NCBI RefSeq assembly: GCF_003814815.1
Contig: NZ_RKQQ01000005.1
Span: 62,001 to 126,000 of the forward strand
DNA length: 64,000 nt
From: Salisediminibacterium halotolerans
GTDB taxonomy: Bacteria > Bacillota > Bacilli > Bacillales > Salisediminibacteriaceae
Direction of reading: 5' to 3'
Made by a program: the position numbers and the translations under genes. Numbering within the stretch: position 1 is the stretch's first letter; every line of letters begins with the position of its first letter. Shown here one piece after another: positions 24,846 to 34,038 of this stretch. Below the pieces are notes generated by a model. It did no database searches. It was not told the DNA's origin and was given only the letters and a program-made list of their open reading frames with translations.

Positions 24846-25505
24846 CCATTTATATCCGACACCCCACACAGTGTGAAGGTAATCGTCAATCGGAAAACCG
24901 GCTTTGCGGATTTTTTCACGGAGATTGCGAACGTGCGAATCGACCGTTCGCCCTTCGGTATCCGAATCAAATCCCCAAATTAATTCTATCAGCTGTTCAC
25001 GGCTGAAAACTTTATTCGGATGTTTCATCAAATAGCCGAGCATAGCAAATTCTTTCGGTGTCAGAGCGACCGGGGTGTTTTGATAGCGCAGTTCATGTGT
25101 GATCCCGTTCCATGTCAACCCGTCAATCTCGACAACATCCCCTTGCGAAAAACGGCGCAGCAGTGCGCCGATACGCGCGGTCAGTTCGTTTTCATCAAAC
25201 GGCTTTGTAACGTAATCATCGGCGCCGAGTTTGAGACCTTTGACAATGTCAGGCTTTTGATCACGAGCTGAAACCATAATGATCGGCACGTCGCTGATGC
25301 TGCGGATATCGGTACACGTTTCCCAACCATCACAGTCCGGCATCATAATGTCCAGGAGGACGAGGTCAAAATCGTGTTCGGCGATTTTATCGACAGCGTC
25401 TTCTCCGGATGTCGTCGATGTGATCTTATGCTGATAAGGGGTCAAATAAAGTGTCAGTAAATCAATCATTCGCTGCTCGTCGTCAACGATCAGAATATGC
25501 GCCAT
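24840..25505 (-). CDS. OmpR/PhoB-family response regulator
   Basis: A 221-residue protein: receiver domain with acidic pocket DDE at 8-10, phospho-acceptor Asp52 (LLDIMMPDCDG), Lys in VTKPFDENEL, and a C-terminal winged helix with LTPKEFAMLGYLMKHPNKVFS and VRNLREKI. It is the last gene of a four-gene minus-strand operon. The start ATG has GGAGGATCACG upstream and overlaps the kinase gene by 23 bases. The target genes are unknown. Confidence 0.93.
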   Translation of the reverse strand: MAHILIVDDEQRMIDLLTLYLTPYQHKITSTTSGEDAVDKIAEHDFDLVLLDIMMPDCDGWETCTDIRSISDVPIIMVSARDQKPDIVKGLKLGADDYVTKPFDENELTARIGALLRRFSQGDVVEIDGLTWNGITHELRYQNTPVALTPKEFAMLGYLMKHPNKVFSREQLIELIWGFDSDTEGRTVDSHVRNLREKIRKAGFPIDDYLHTVWGVGYKWI

Positions 25506-26880
25506 CGTGATCCTCCTTTTTAAGGGAAATAATCATTTCTGTTCCTTTGCCGACCGTGCTCTTAGCTTCAATTGAACCGCCGTGTGCTTCAATGATTTTT
25601 TTGACGATCGCAAGGCCGATCCCTGATCCGCCGAACTCACGCGATCGCGATTTATCGACGCGGTAAAGCCGGTCGAATAAATAAGGCAAATGATGTTTCG
25701 CAATCCCTTCCCCTTGATCAGACAGGTTGATCGTAATCTCGTTTTCGCCTTCTGCGACAATAATGTGAATGTCGCTCGACTGACGGGAGTACTTGACGGC
25801 ATTATCGACGAGATTCAAAATCACTTGTTGAAAACGTTCTGGATCGATATCGGCATAAAGGTTTTCAGGGCAGCGGATGTTTAACGTCATGCCCTTTTCT
25901 TTCAAGAGCGGCTCCATCATCTTGGCAACGGCGTCGATCGGCTGACGGATCGGCAATCGCTGTTTCTCAATCGAAAACGTGTTTTGATCGAGTTTCGCGA
26001 GTTCAAACAAATTGTTGACGAGTTTGTTCATTTGCTCCGCTTCTTCTTTTAAAATCGCTAAATATTTAGCCCGGTCTTTTTCTTCGGTAGCTTCACGCCC
26101 GGCCATGTCGGCATAGCCCTTTAAATACGTCAGCGGTGTTCTCAGTTCGTGAGCGATACTCGCTAAAAAGTCGTTGCGCTCTTGTTTGACTTTTTCAAGA
26201 TCTTGCGCGAGTTTGCGAATGGAGAATTCGAGTTCACCGAGTTCGTCGTTGCGCACATAGCCGAGGGTAATATCGAGTTCTCCTTTCGACATCCGTTCAG
26301 TTGCTTCGCGCATCCGTACGATCGGGGCAGTAATGAACCTTGTCAGTAAGAAGATCGTACCCGCTGTCAACGCAAGCGTCAGGATACCGGCCAAAATAAA
26401 TTGGTTCGTCAATTGATTGATAATCGTCCGGATATTGCCTGCATCCGAAAGCATGTAAACGTAACCTTCAATTTCATCATTGATGACAATCGGGCTTTCG
26501 GAAACGACGTAAGGGTCGTTGCGCCAATCATCTGAAAGGATCCGGCCTTCATGCGGACCGGTGTCTGTATGAGCCATTAACGACGCCATTTCTGAGGTGA
26601 CCGGTTCGGAAGACTCGATGACACGGTTATGTTCATCAGTGATCGCAACGGTATTCGGCGCATTCGTCTCCATAACAGCGACGTGATGCACCGTGTCTTC
26701 ATTGAAACTTTGTTCGAGCACATCCCGGTGATTATCCCCGCGAATTAATATGCCGTTGAGCAGTTCATCGACCCGGTCGTTCACTAGGTTGAAGTATAAA
26801 AAGATAAACAAAATGGATTCAATAATTAAAATAAAGACAAAAAACAGCAGGCCGATTTTTAAGGACAGTTTATTTTTCAT
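25483..26880 (-). CDS. Sensor histidine kinase
   Basis: A 465-residue membrane kinase. TM1 spans about 8-30; an extracellular sensor domain of about 125 residues follows (acidic, with VYMLSDAGNIRTI); TM2 is about 160-180; HAMP about 181-235; the phospho-acceptor is His244 in SIAHELRTPLTYLKG; then N-box ILNLVDNAVKYS and G-boxes DQGEGI and GSGIGLAIVKKI. The kinase comes before its regulator, opposite to the usual order. Two small SHOCT membrane proteins precede it and may modulate it. Confidence 0.93.
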   Translation of the reverse strand: MKNKLSLKIGLLFFVFILIIESILFIFLYFNLVNDRVDELLNGILIRGDNHRDVLEQSFNEDTVHHVAVMETNAPNTVAITDEHNRVIESSEPVTSEMASLMAHTDTGPHEGRILSDDWRNDPYVVSESPIVINDEIEGYVYMLSDAGNIRTIINQLTNQFILAGILTLALTAGTIFLLTRFITAPIVRMREATERMSKGELDITLGYVRNDELGELEFSIRKLAQDLEKVKQERNDFLASIAHELRTPLTYLKGYADMAGREATEEKDRAKYLAILKEEAEQMNKLVNNLFELAKLDQNTFSIEKQRLPIRQPIDAVAKMMEPLLKEKGMTLNIRCPENLYADIDPERFQQVILNLVDNAVKYSRQSSDIHIIVAEGENEITINLSDQGEGIAKHHLPYLFDRLYRVDKSRSREFGGSGIGLAIVKKIIEAHGGSIEAKSTVGKGTEMIISLKKEDHDGAYSDR

Positions 26881-27109
26881 GATTTTCGCCGTCTTTATCG
26901 GTGATTTTTCTTTTCAGCCGGTCGTAGTCTTCTTCACTGATTTCGCCTTTAGCGAGCTGTTCATTAAGGATATCGAGCGCCGATTTTTGGTTTTTGGAAC
27001 CCTTGAGGAAGTAACGGATTAAATAAATGCCGATGCCGGCTAACAAAAGCAGGTAGACTAACATGATAAATAAGATCCAAATCGGCGGACCGTGACCGAA
27101 TCCGTGCAT
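26870..27109 (-). CDS. Small membrane SHOCT-domain protein
   Basis: A 79-residue protein with an N-terminal HGFGHGPP, one span (about 10-32) and a C-terminal SHOCT motif ALDILNEQLAKGEISEEDYDRLKRKI. GAAGGAGGAG precedes the start. It overlaps the kinase start by 11 bases, so the two are made together. SHOCT motifs mediate oligomerisation; a link to the kinase is inferred from coupling. Confidence 0.8.
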   Translation of the reverse strand: MHGFGHGPPIWILFIMLVYLLLLAGIGIYLIRYFLKGSKNQKSALDILNEQLAKGEISEEDYDRLKRKITDKDGENHEK

Positions 27110-27156
27110 ACGCTCTTCTCCTCCTTCTTGTGCCTTAGTGCTTGATTCTCATTTTA

Positions 27157-27408
27157 TCATGAACGCGATTCTAGCGTCTTTTTCTTTCGTTCGTATTCTT
27201 CTTCACTGATTTCGCCTTTTGCATAGCGTTCATCGAGGATCGCGAGTGCATTGCTCTGTTTTCTTTCGGCGGATGTTTTGTCTGTTGTGCTGCGGACGAT
27301 CCATACAACAAGATAAACGATCAGAAGTATCAAGCCGAGCATCAGCAGGAAGCCAAAGATCCCGCCGCCAAGATGCATCCATCCCCAATCGCTGTTGTTC
27401 ATCATCAT
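27157..27408 (-). CDS. Small membrane SHOCT-domain protein, first gene of the two-component operon
   Basis: An 83-residue protein starting MMMNNSDWGW, with a Gly-rich segment, one span (about 16-38) and a SHOCT motif ALAILDERYAKGEISEEEYERKKK at the C-terminus. The start at 27408 has GAAAGGG upstream; the longer open frame is unlikely. It is a paralogue in layout of the next SHOCT gene. Tandem SHOCT genes before a kinase suggest a sensory complex at the membrane. Confidence 0.75.
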   Translation of the reverse strand: MMMNNSDWGWMHLGGGIFGFLLMLGLILLIVYLVVWIVRSTTDKTSAERKQSNALAILDERYAKGEISEEEYERKKKTLESRS

Positions 27409-27481
27409 CGTAATCACCCTTTCGTAAATGGTGATTTCAGTATAAGCGATAAATATCGAGATTTTATGCACAAGCAGCATA

Positions 27482-27508
27482 AAAAACCTGCTGGAAATGG
27501 CAGGTTTT
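27482..27508 (-). terminator. Hairpin at the left flank of repeat copy 2
   Basis: On the minus strand AAAACCTGC...GCAGGTTTTTT is a good terminator. A near-identical hairpin lies on the other side of the repeat (27873-27897), as if the terminator of the LLM gene had been duplicated around an insertion. Confidence 0.65.
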
Positions 27509-27510
27509 AG

Positions 27511-27870
27511 ATTGTAGACAAATTATTCTTTTCACGTGTCACGCAGCCACTAACCTCCGCTTGCCCCGGGCAAGGACTCAGCTAGTATTCGGCGGCCTGA
27601 GGCCGCCGAATACGGATCTTCGTTTCTTGCTTTCCCGGAGGCGTCGGAGGAGTGGATGCATGGCTTCCTTTACTATGAATAAACTCGATTCGAAGAAGGA
27701 GGATGACCCAGCATCCCGGCTTTCTCCTGCGGGATAGCGAGACAGACGAGACCCTGCAGGGCCAAGCCCGAAGCGGCCCGGCGCTCGCCCGCGGAAAGAA
27801 GCCGGACGATGCGTAGTAATCCGTTCCTTTTAACATGACATCTAACGATGTCATGATTTTGTCTACAGTC
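27511..27870. repeat. Dispersed repeat, copy 2, intact
   Basis: About 360 bp with short inverted ends TTGTAGACAAA / TTTTGTCTACA. It holds two strong hairpins: ATTCGGCGGCC-TGA-GGCCGCCGAAT near 27587-27611 and ATGACATC...GATGTCAT near the right end. The open frames inside are not conserved in copy 1. It fills the gene-free stretch between the SHOCT gene and the LLM gene. Confidence 0.85.
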
Positions 27871-27872
27871 TG

Positions 27873-27897
27873 AAACCTGACGGAAATGGCAGGTTTT
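27873..27897. repeat. Right-flank hairpin copy beside repeat copy 2
   Basis: AAACCTGACGGAAATGGCAG followed by GTTTTT repeats the left-flank sequence AAACCTGCTGGAAATGGCAG with two changes. It is read as a target-hairpin duplication. Confidence 0.6.
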
Positions 27898-27903
27898 TCT
27901 CAT

Positions 27904-28899
27904 TCAATCGAGCAGCTCGCGCGCCAAAAGCCGGTAAACGTTAAGCCGTTTTTCCTGCGAATGCGGAATACTGCAAATCATCGCTTCATCATAGCCGTAA
28001 TAGTCCTGTTCATAGCGGAGCTGTTCGGCGACATCCTTGGCGGATCCGACCAAGTGCAGCTTGCGGTTTTCTTCAATCCGCATACGGTCCATCTCCGTAA
28101 GCGGATACTCAGCCGCTTCTTCCGGGGTGATCACCGGGGAGATTTCCCCGCGCATCAGTTTCAACCTGGCAATATCCTGCGGCCCGGATTCAAATTCTGC
28201 TTCGTCGGCTGTTTCTGCTGTTGTCACCATATACGAAACATTGATATACGGTTTTTCCATAAATACAGAAGGTTCAAAATTGTTTCGATACGCAGCGAGA
28301 ATGTCCGGTGTCATTTCGCCGTTAAAAAACTGCGCAAACGAGTAACCGACACCCATTCTCGCTGCGCGCTGCGCGCTGTTGCCGCTTGACCCGAGGAGCC
28401 AAGCTTGCGGCAGCTGGACGGCTGCGGGCATGGCCGGAGTTTTGCTGTACAAATCGTCGGCCGGTTTCTCGTCATTGATCATCGTCAGCGCCTGAGAAAA
28501 TTTCTCGTACATATTATGAACCATCGGCTGCCGCCCTTCTGAGAGGGCATAAACTGAAAAATTGTCGCCTCCGGGAGCGCGGCCGACACCGAAATCGATC
28601 CTTCCGGGCGCTAAGGCGCTGAGCGTTTTAAACACTTCAGCGAGTTTCAAAGGGGAATAATGCATCATCATCACGCCGCCGGTTCCGATCCGGATCTGCT
28701 CGGTTTTGGCCGCTAAGTGTGCAGCGGTGATTTCCGGAGCGGAACTGGCAAAAGCATGCGTGCCGTGATGTTCGGCCATCCACATCCGGTCATAGCCGAG
28801 CTGATCGGTTAGCAGAGCGAGTTCTTCGGCTTTTGTGACGGCATCAGGGGGATGATTTCCTTTCGTAACGGGTGCTTGATCCAATACACTGAGTTTCAT
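27904..28899 (-). CDS. LLM class flavin-dependent oxidoreductase (luciferase-like)
   Basis: A 331-residue TIM-barrel flavoenzyme of the bacterial luciferase superfamily. It has LDQAPVTKG at the start, WMAEHHG near residue 42, IGTGGVMMMHYSPLKLAE and GRIDFGVGRAPGG. These features fit the single-component 'MsnO8/YceB' type group that uses FMNH2. The substrate is unknown. ATG 28899 has GGAG upstream. It lies downstream of the exporter pair 28990-31495 but may be transcribed separately. Confidence 0.85.
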   Translation of the reverse strand: MKLSVLDQAPVTKGNHPPDAVTKAEELALLTDQLGYDRMWMAEHHGTHAFASSAPEITAAHLAAKTEQIRIGTGGVMMMHYSPLKLAEVFKTLSALAPGRIDFGVGRAPGGDNFSVYALSEGRQPMVHNMYEKFSQALTMINDEKPADDLYSKTPAMPAAVQLPQAWLLGSSGNSAQRAARMGVGYSFAQFFNGEMTPDILAAYRNNFEPSVFMEKPYINVSYMVTTAETADEAEFESGPQDIARLKLMRGEISPVITPEEAAEYPLTEMDRMRIEENRKLHLVGSAKDVAEQLRYEQDYYGYDEAMICSIPHSQEKRLNVYRLLARELLD

Positions 28900-28989
28900 A
28901 CATCCATCGTACTCCTTTTTTTCTGGCTGACAGTTCCCATCCTATCGGCATCGCTCGAACAAAAGCAAACGATTAAACTGAAAGGAGTA

Positions 28990-30588
28990 TTAATCGATAT
29001 CGCGCCGCCGAAATCCGGCGAAACCGAGCGCGCATAATACAGCAGCGATCACACTCAGCGTAATAAGCGGAAGAGCGGTAATCGTTTCCGCCGGAGCTTC
29101 CGGGATATGCCCGAACGGAGTGATATAACCGTACCAATCATGCAAATCAAGCAAATTGCCGAGGTAAAGAACAAAAAACGTGTAAAGGATATACAGCCAA
29201 ACGCCTGTTAATAACTTAGGCGCAAACCCGATTAGAAAAGCCGCCAAACCAATCATCACAAATGCAGCCGGGAAAAACACCATCCCGGAGCTGATGATCG
29301 TAGTAAACGACAGACCTTCGTCCATCGAGGCATCGCCGGCAGCCCATAGGCCGAGTGTTGCGAGAAACATCATCAGTGCGCCGTTAAAAAGGGCAAACGT
29401 TAAGTACGCTCCGAATAGTTGATGTCTCGATACAGCCCGGCCGAGCAGATGTTCAAGCCGTTCATGGCGTTCTTCGCTGCGCAGTTTATTCATCGCCATA
29501 ACGGGCGGGATCACAGCTACAATGGCAATCACTACAAAAAGTGTCGGGAGAAACTGCTCAGCTAGTGTCAAGTCTTCTTCCGGAGCGAGCATTTGCTGAA
29601 TCATTTCATTGGATGCAAAGAAGGTTTCCATGTCTTCGAGGACGGAGCCGTAAGACACTCCGAGAACTGCCATCCCGGCCGCCCACGCAATCAACCCGGT
29701 ACGCTGCAGGCGCAATGCTAAACCGAGCGGATGCAAAAGAAGGCGGGAAGCGGTTCGTTTGCCTGTTCTTTCCGGTAAAAACCCGCGCTGTAAGTCGCGG
29801 ATGGCATTTAAATAATAGGCGGCCACGAAAAGCAATAAAGCTGCGCCAATCATTATCAACAGCAGATGCCATTGATTGCTCGTATATACTTCCGCTTTTG
29901 TCACCCAGCCAAACGGCGAAAGCCAGGACAAATCGTCGTTAACGACATCCGTCACTGCGCGGAACAAATAGGCGCCCAGTAAAACAGCGATCGACATCCC
30001 TGTCGCGCTTCGGGTGTTGGCAGACAGTTGAGCGAATACGGCAGCAACACCGGCGAAAAAAAACGCGGATGCGCCGAGGAGCGCCCCGTAGAGCAATGAG
30101 CCGGCTACTGTCACACTGTCGATGTTTAAAGCGGCGAGGCCGAAGCCGATGACGAGAGCAAGCACAACGGCTAGCAAAAGCTGCACAAGCACCGCTGCAT
30201 GTAAGTAAGCCATGCGCCCGGTCGGAAGCGCTTGAATCAGTTCCAGTTTCCCGTCCTCTTCATCACCGCGCGTATGACGCATGATGAGAAGAATGCCCAT
30301 TAAACCGGCAATAACCGCCGTCATTAAGAGCATTTGATGGGCTGTCATCGCGGCGACCGTATAATTGTCTAAATCGCCGGGACCGACCATCGCTGTCATC
30401 GCAGGATTCGTCATCGTTTCGGCCACCGCCTGGCGTTCTTGATCGGAGCTGTACAAATTTGCAAGAGCCGCCGGAACAATCAGTGTAAAAAATGTCAGCC
30501 CGACAAGCCACCAGAGCATCCGCAAACGATCAAGCCGGAAAATAAATGTTGCCAGCGCTCCGGTATTGGAAAAGGATTGATTAGTCAT
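28990..30588 (-). CDS. ABC exporter permease, double-size (polyketide-antibiotic-exporter type)
   Basis: About 532 residues with around twelve spans, formed by two ABC-2-like halves, as in the tetronasin/anthracycline exporter permeases of Gram-positive bacteria. The N-terminus TGALATFIFRLDRLRMLWWL is typical. ATG 30588 has GGAGGTGAAACGG upstream and overlaps the ATPase gene by 8 bases; the open frame upstream lies antisense or within that gene and is discarded. The exported compound is unknown. Confidence 0.85.
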   Translation of the reverse strand: MTNQSFSNTGALATFIFRLDRLRMLWWLVGLTFFTLIVPAALANLYSSDQERQAVAETMTNPAMTAMVGPGDLDNYTVAAMTAHQMLLMTAVIAGLMGILLIMRHTRGDEEDGKLELIQALPTGRMAYLHAAVLVQLLLAVVLALVIGFGLAALNIDSVTVAGSLLYGALLGASAFFFAGVAAVFAQLSANTRSATGMSIAVLLGAYLFRAVTDVVNDDLSWLSPFGWVTKAEVYTSNQWHLLLIMIGAALLLFVAAYYLNAIRDLQRGFLPERTGKRTASRLLLHPLGLALRLQRTGLIAWAAGMAVLGVSYGSVLEDMETFFASNEMIQQMLAPEEDLTLAEQFLPTLFVVIAIVAVIPPVMAMNKLRSEERHERLEHLLGRAVSRHQLFGAYLTFALFNGALMMFLATLGLWAAGDASMDEGLSFTTIISSGMVFFPAAFVMIGLAAFLIGFAPKLLTGVWLYILYTFFVLYLGNLLDLHDWYGYITPFGHIPEAPAETITALPLITLSVIAAVLCALGFAGFRRRDID

Positions 30589-31495
30589 CCGTTTCACCTC
30601 CGGACGGAACCTCCTTTTTTCCTTCATAGTGCCGCATAAATAAATCTTCCAGTTTCGGCGGGGCGCTTTCGATTTTTTCAATGCCAAAACGGCTGATATG
30701 GCGGATGATCTCATCAATTTTTTCACTGTCGACTTGAAAAGAAAGACCGTTTTCGCTTTCGTGCACTTCATGCACGCCGTCAAAGAAGGTTAGGTCTGTC
30801 AGCGGTGTTTTCGTTTTAACGAGCAAGTGCGTCCGGGTCAAATGGCGGAGGTCAGCAAGCGAACCGCTTTCGATTATCTCCCCTTCACGGATGATCGCAA
30901 CTCGGTCGCACAGTTTTTCAACTTCGGATAAAATATGGCTCGATAAAAAGATGCATTTGCCTTCCGCCCTTAATTCATTCACGTGTTCTTGAAAGAGCCG
31001 TTCCATCAGCGGGTCAAGTCCGGACGTCGGTTCATCGAGAATAAACAAATCTGCGTCGGAGGCCAGCGCGGCAATGAGCCCGACCTTTTGCCGGTTGCCC
31101 TTGGAATATGTCCGGCACTTTTTCGTCGGATCGAGGTGAAATTTTTCAATCAGCTGATCCCGTTTGTCTGTATCGATCGTTCCGCGCAGCGACAAAAACA
31201 AATCGATGACTTCGCCGCCGGTTAAATTCGGCCACAGGTTGACATCACCGGGCACATAGGCGATCCGCTTGTGGATTTCAACGGCATCAGCCCAGGCATC
31301 TTTTCCGAACACAGCAACGTCGCCTTCCGTTTTCTTTAAGATCCCGAGCAACACGCGGATCGTCGTTGTTTTTCCGGAGCCGTTCGGGCCGATAAAGCCT
31401 AAAACTTCCCCGCCGTTAACGGTTAAATCAACCCCGTTTAACGCCGTAAATGAACCAAACTTTTTTGTTAAGTTTGTAATACGGATCATTTCCAT
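30581..31495 (-). CDS. ABC exporter ATPase
   Basis: A 304-residue ATPase: Walker A GPNGSGKTT, signature YSKGNRQKV (a common variant in exporters of this type), Walker B LFILDEPTSGLDPLM, and a C-terminal extension ending EDLFMRHYEG. ATG 31495 was chosen for its spacing from AGGAG. The coupled permease follows. It differs from the ATPases at 23016 and 34719, so three separate ABC exporters lie within 13 kb. Confidence 0.9.
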   Translation of the reverse strand: MEMIRITNLTKKFGSFTALNGVDLTVNGGEVLGFIGPNGSGKTTTIRVLLGILKKTEGDVAVFGKDAWADAVEIHKRIAYVPGDVNLWPNLTGGEVIDLFLSLRGTIDTDKRDQLIEKFHLDPTKKCRTYSKGNRQKVGLIAALASDADLFILDEPTSGLDPLMERLFQEHVNELRAEGKCIFLSSHILSEVEKLCDRVAIIREGEIIESGSLADLRHLTRTHLLVKTKTPLTDLTFFDGVHEVHESENGLSFQVDSEKIDEIIRHISRFGIEKIESAPPKLEDLFMRHYEGKKEVPSGGETDD

Positions 31496-31523
31496 CGCCA
31501 AGCGCTCCTTTTATCGGTTGTTG

Positions 31524-33878
31524 TCAGGCAAGAATGATTTCAGCTAAAGCGCCGTAAAGATCGTCCGGCAAATCGATCGCCTGCAGGCTGCTGATCAGTC
31601 TATGCGGCTCATTAAGATCGGAACACACACGCGCATAAATCGTTTCTTTCAAGACAAAATCGGTTTCCGCTTCGTTTAGCAAATTGAAAATGCGCTCGGA
31701 TAAGTTATTTTTGCCGATCGAGAGACCGTCGGGAAATTCAACGAAAAAGCCGTTGTTAACAGGACGGTTATCTAGCGTGATCATAACAGCGTCTGTTTCA
31801 CGATCGTCTTCACGTTCAAACGGCAAGGCGGTAACCCCGTCGTCAGCAAGAACGTTTATGAGCGTTGACGAAGTCATCCCATTGAACCGCAGTGTGTATG
31901 TCCGTTTTTCCGGCAGAATGTCAAGGTTCCCTTCCGCTCGGCGGAGCTCAAAACGGGAAACACCGTTATCATTCCAACGAAACACCATCGGCGTGACGGC
32001 CGATTTCTCGCTGTCATTGTCTTCGTAAAGCCGAAATGATCCGTCGGCGCCGGGGAAGATAGAAATATCGAGCGATTCCGGGTGCGACACGCCGTGCTGA
32101 CTGCTTTTTAAAGCGGGACTGAGCGGTAATATCGCTCCGGCTTTTGCAAATACAGGAATTTCATCGAGGCGCCGGTATACGGTGATCATCCGGCCGCCGT
32201 CGTAGATGAGACCGGTGAAAATATCTGTGTACGTGCCCTCCGGAAGCCAGACAGTTACCGAGCCGCGGTCAAACGCACGATTCATCGGTGTTGTGATCGG
32301 TGCGGCGATCAGTTCGGAACCGAAAGCGTATTGGTTTGGCACATGATAAGCATCTTCATGATGCGGATAATCATAATACATCGGCTGGACGACCGGTTCG
32401 TCCTCATAGTGAAACCGGGCATTCATCGTGTGCATATACGGCAGAAGCTGATGACGAAAGCGCAAATAACGGTTTAAGATTTGATGGGAGCGGACACCAA
32501 AACGCCACGGTTCTTTGCCGCTGAACAAATTTTTCGTGCTGTGCAGCCGGGTGATCGGTGCGAAAACGCCGAATTGAAGCCAACGGATCATCAGTTCCGC
32601 ATCTTTGTAGCCGAACATATGCCCGCCGATATCGTGACTCCACCAGCCGTAGCCGGCGTTGGAGGCCATCGCCGTGAAGTACGGCTGAAAATCAAGCGAT
32701 TCCCACGTAATGACGGTATCTCCGGAGAAACCGATCGGGTAACGGTGGCTGCCGATGCCGGCATAACGTGAAAAGATGAGCGGGCGGCTGTTGCGTTTAG
32801 CATGATCGCGGTAATGAAAATGGTTGAGCATCCAGAGCGGATCCAGTCCAGGAACCGATGTATCCGTTCCTTGCTGCCAATCAATCCACCAAAAATCAAC
32901 GCCGTCACGTTCATGCGGATGATGCAAGTGTTTAAAATATGCTTCGGCGAATCGTTTATTTGCAATATCAAACGCGAGTGGCTGCTCAGTTGCAGGATCG
33001 ACGCCTAAATCTTTTGCCATCTGTTCATAAGGCTCTTCAAACGCCCTTACGCCGTCAGCCGGATGGACGTTCAGCGATACGCGCAAGCCTTTGTCATGGA
33101 GCGTGCGCATAAACGTAAGCGGATCGGGAAAAAGCTCACGGTTCCACGTATACCCGGTCCATCCGTGTCCGTACTTCGAATCGATATCCGTCAGGTGCCA
33201 ATCCATATCAATCACGGCGACGGAAAACGGCACGCCTTCCTCTTCAAAGCGATCCATCAGCGCGAGGTATTCATCTTGGGTATAGGCATAGTAGCGGCTC
33301 CACCAATTGCCGAGCGCATACCGCGGAAGCATCGGTGTTTTTCCGCAAAGATGAAAAAAATCACGGAGCGCTGTTTTATAATCTTTCGGATAAGCGAGTA
33401 AGTAAAGGTCTTCAATCCCGTCTTTGCGAGGGGAGATCCAGTCGCCGTCCAAAACAGCGGCGTTGCTGTCATCAATGAGCGCATACCCGTCTTTTGTCAG
33501 CACGCCCGGTTCCAGCTCTGTTTCTCCGTCCACCATGTCGAGCGTTCGGGCTGTGCCGGGCAAACTCCATCCGCTGTCGCCGAAACGCCAGGTGTTCTTC
33601 CAGTGTTCGACGTGCGGGCTCTTAATATGAACTTGCAGACCGTGTCTTGAAAACGGCTGTTTATCATAAGTGAGATGCAGCGTATCCGTAATAATGTCTA
33701 AAGATGTTTCGTTATCGTAGACGGTGTAATTGGGTGCGGGAAAGTCCCTGTTCACAACGGTTTGGGTGGCACGGTCTTCAAATATGCCGTCTTCACTGTA
33801 TTCCATCCGGATCATTTTTTCGGTTAATACGGTGAAGCGGTAGTGCTCGCCTTGAATCGTTCCTTGCTGACCTGTCAT
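31524..33878 (-). CDS. Glycoside hydrolase family 31 alpha-glucosidase
   Basis: A 784-residue enzyme expected to cleave alpha-linked glucosyl or xylosyl units. The catalytic nucleophile is Asp333 in FWWIDWQQG and the acid/base is Asp387 in GFSGDT. Other landmarks are VIDMDWH near residue 225, WWSHDIGGH, and RWLQFGVFAPITRLHS. There is no signal peptide, so it should act in the cytoplasm. The start at 33878 follows AAAAGGAGATG; the longer frame has no support. The last 35 residues extend beyond the beta-sheet C-domain. Confidence 0.92.
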   Translation of the reverse strand: MTGQQGTIQGEHYRFTVLTEKMIRMEYSEDGIFEDRATQTVVNRDFPAPNYTVYDNETSLDIITDTLHLTYDKQPFSRHGLQVHIKSPHVEHWKNTWRFGDSGWSLPGTARTLDMVDGETELEPGVLTKDGYALIDDSNAAVLDGDWISPRKDGIEDLYLLAYPKDYKTALRDFFHLCGKTPMLPRYALGNWWSRYYAYTQDEYLALMDRFEEEGVPFSVAVIDMDWHLTDIDSKYGHGWTGYTWNRELFPDPLTFMRTLHDKGLRVSLNVHPADGVRAFEEPYEQMAKDLGVDPATEQPLAFDIANKRFAEAYFKHLHHPHERDGVDFWWIDWQQGTDTSVPGLDPLWMLNHFHYRDHAKRNSRPLIFSRYAGIGSHRYPIGFSGDTVITWESLDFQPYFTAMASNAGYGWWSHDIGGHMFGYKDAELMIRWLQFGVFAPITRLHSTKNLFSGKEPWRFGVRSHQILNRYLRFRHQLLPYMHTMNARFHYEDEPVVQPMYYDYPHHEDAYHVPNQYAFGSELIAAPITTPMNRAFDRGSVTVWLPEGTYTDIFTGLIYDGGRMITVYRRLDEIPVFAKAGAILPLSPALKSSQHGVSHPESLDISIFPGADGSFRLYEDNDSEKSAVTPMVFRWNDNGVSRFELRRAEGNLDILPEKRTYTLRFNGMTSSTLINVLADDGVTALPFEREDDRETDAVMITLDNRPVNNGFFVEFPDGLSIGKNNLSERIFNLLNEAETDFVLKETIYARVCSDLNEPHRLISSLQAIDLPDDLYGALAEIILA

Positions 33879-34038
33879 GAATTCATCTCCTTTTAGTAAA
33901 AAAGTCAGTCTCAGTAAGTATTTCGCCAAAAGGATGTAAAATCCTGCAAAATAAGGCAGGTCAAGCGTGTTCTTTGCAGATCCTTCCAGGGCGTGGTTTA
34001 CTGAATAGGAGGCCATTCATCCGTCAGGAGGGGTAAAA

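Noticed and set aside
27582-27903. Open frames of 90 and 76 codons in repeat copy 2
   Set aside because: The matching frames are broken in copy 1, and the sequence is explained by the repeat.
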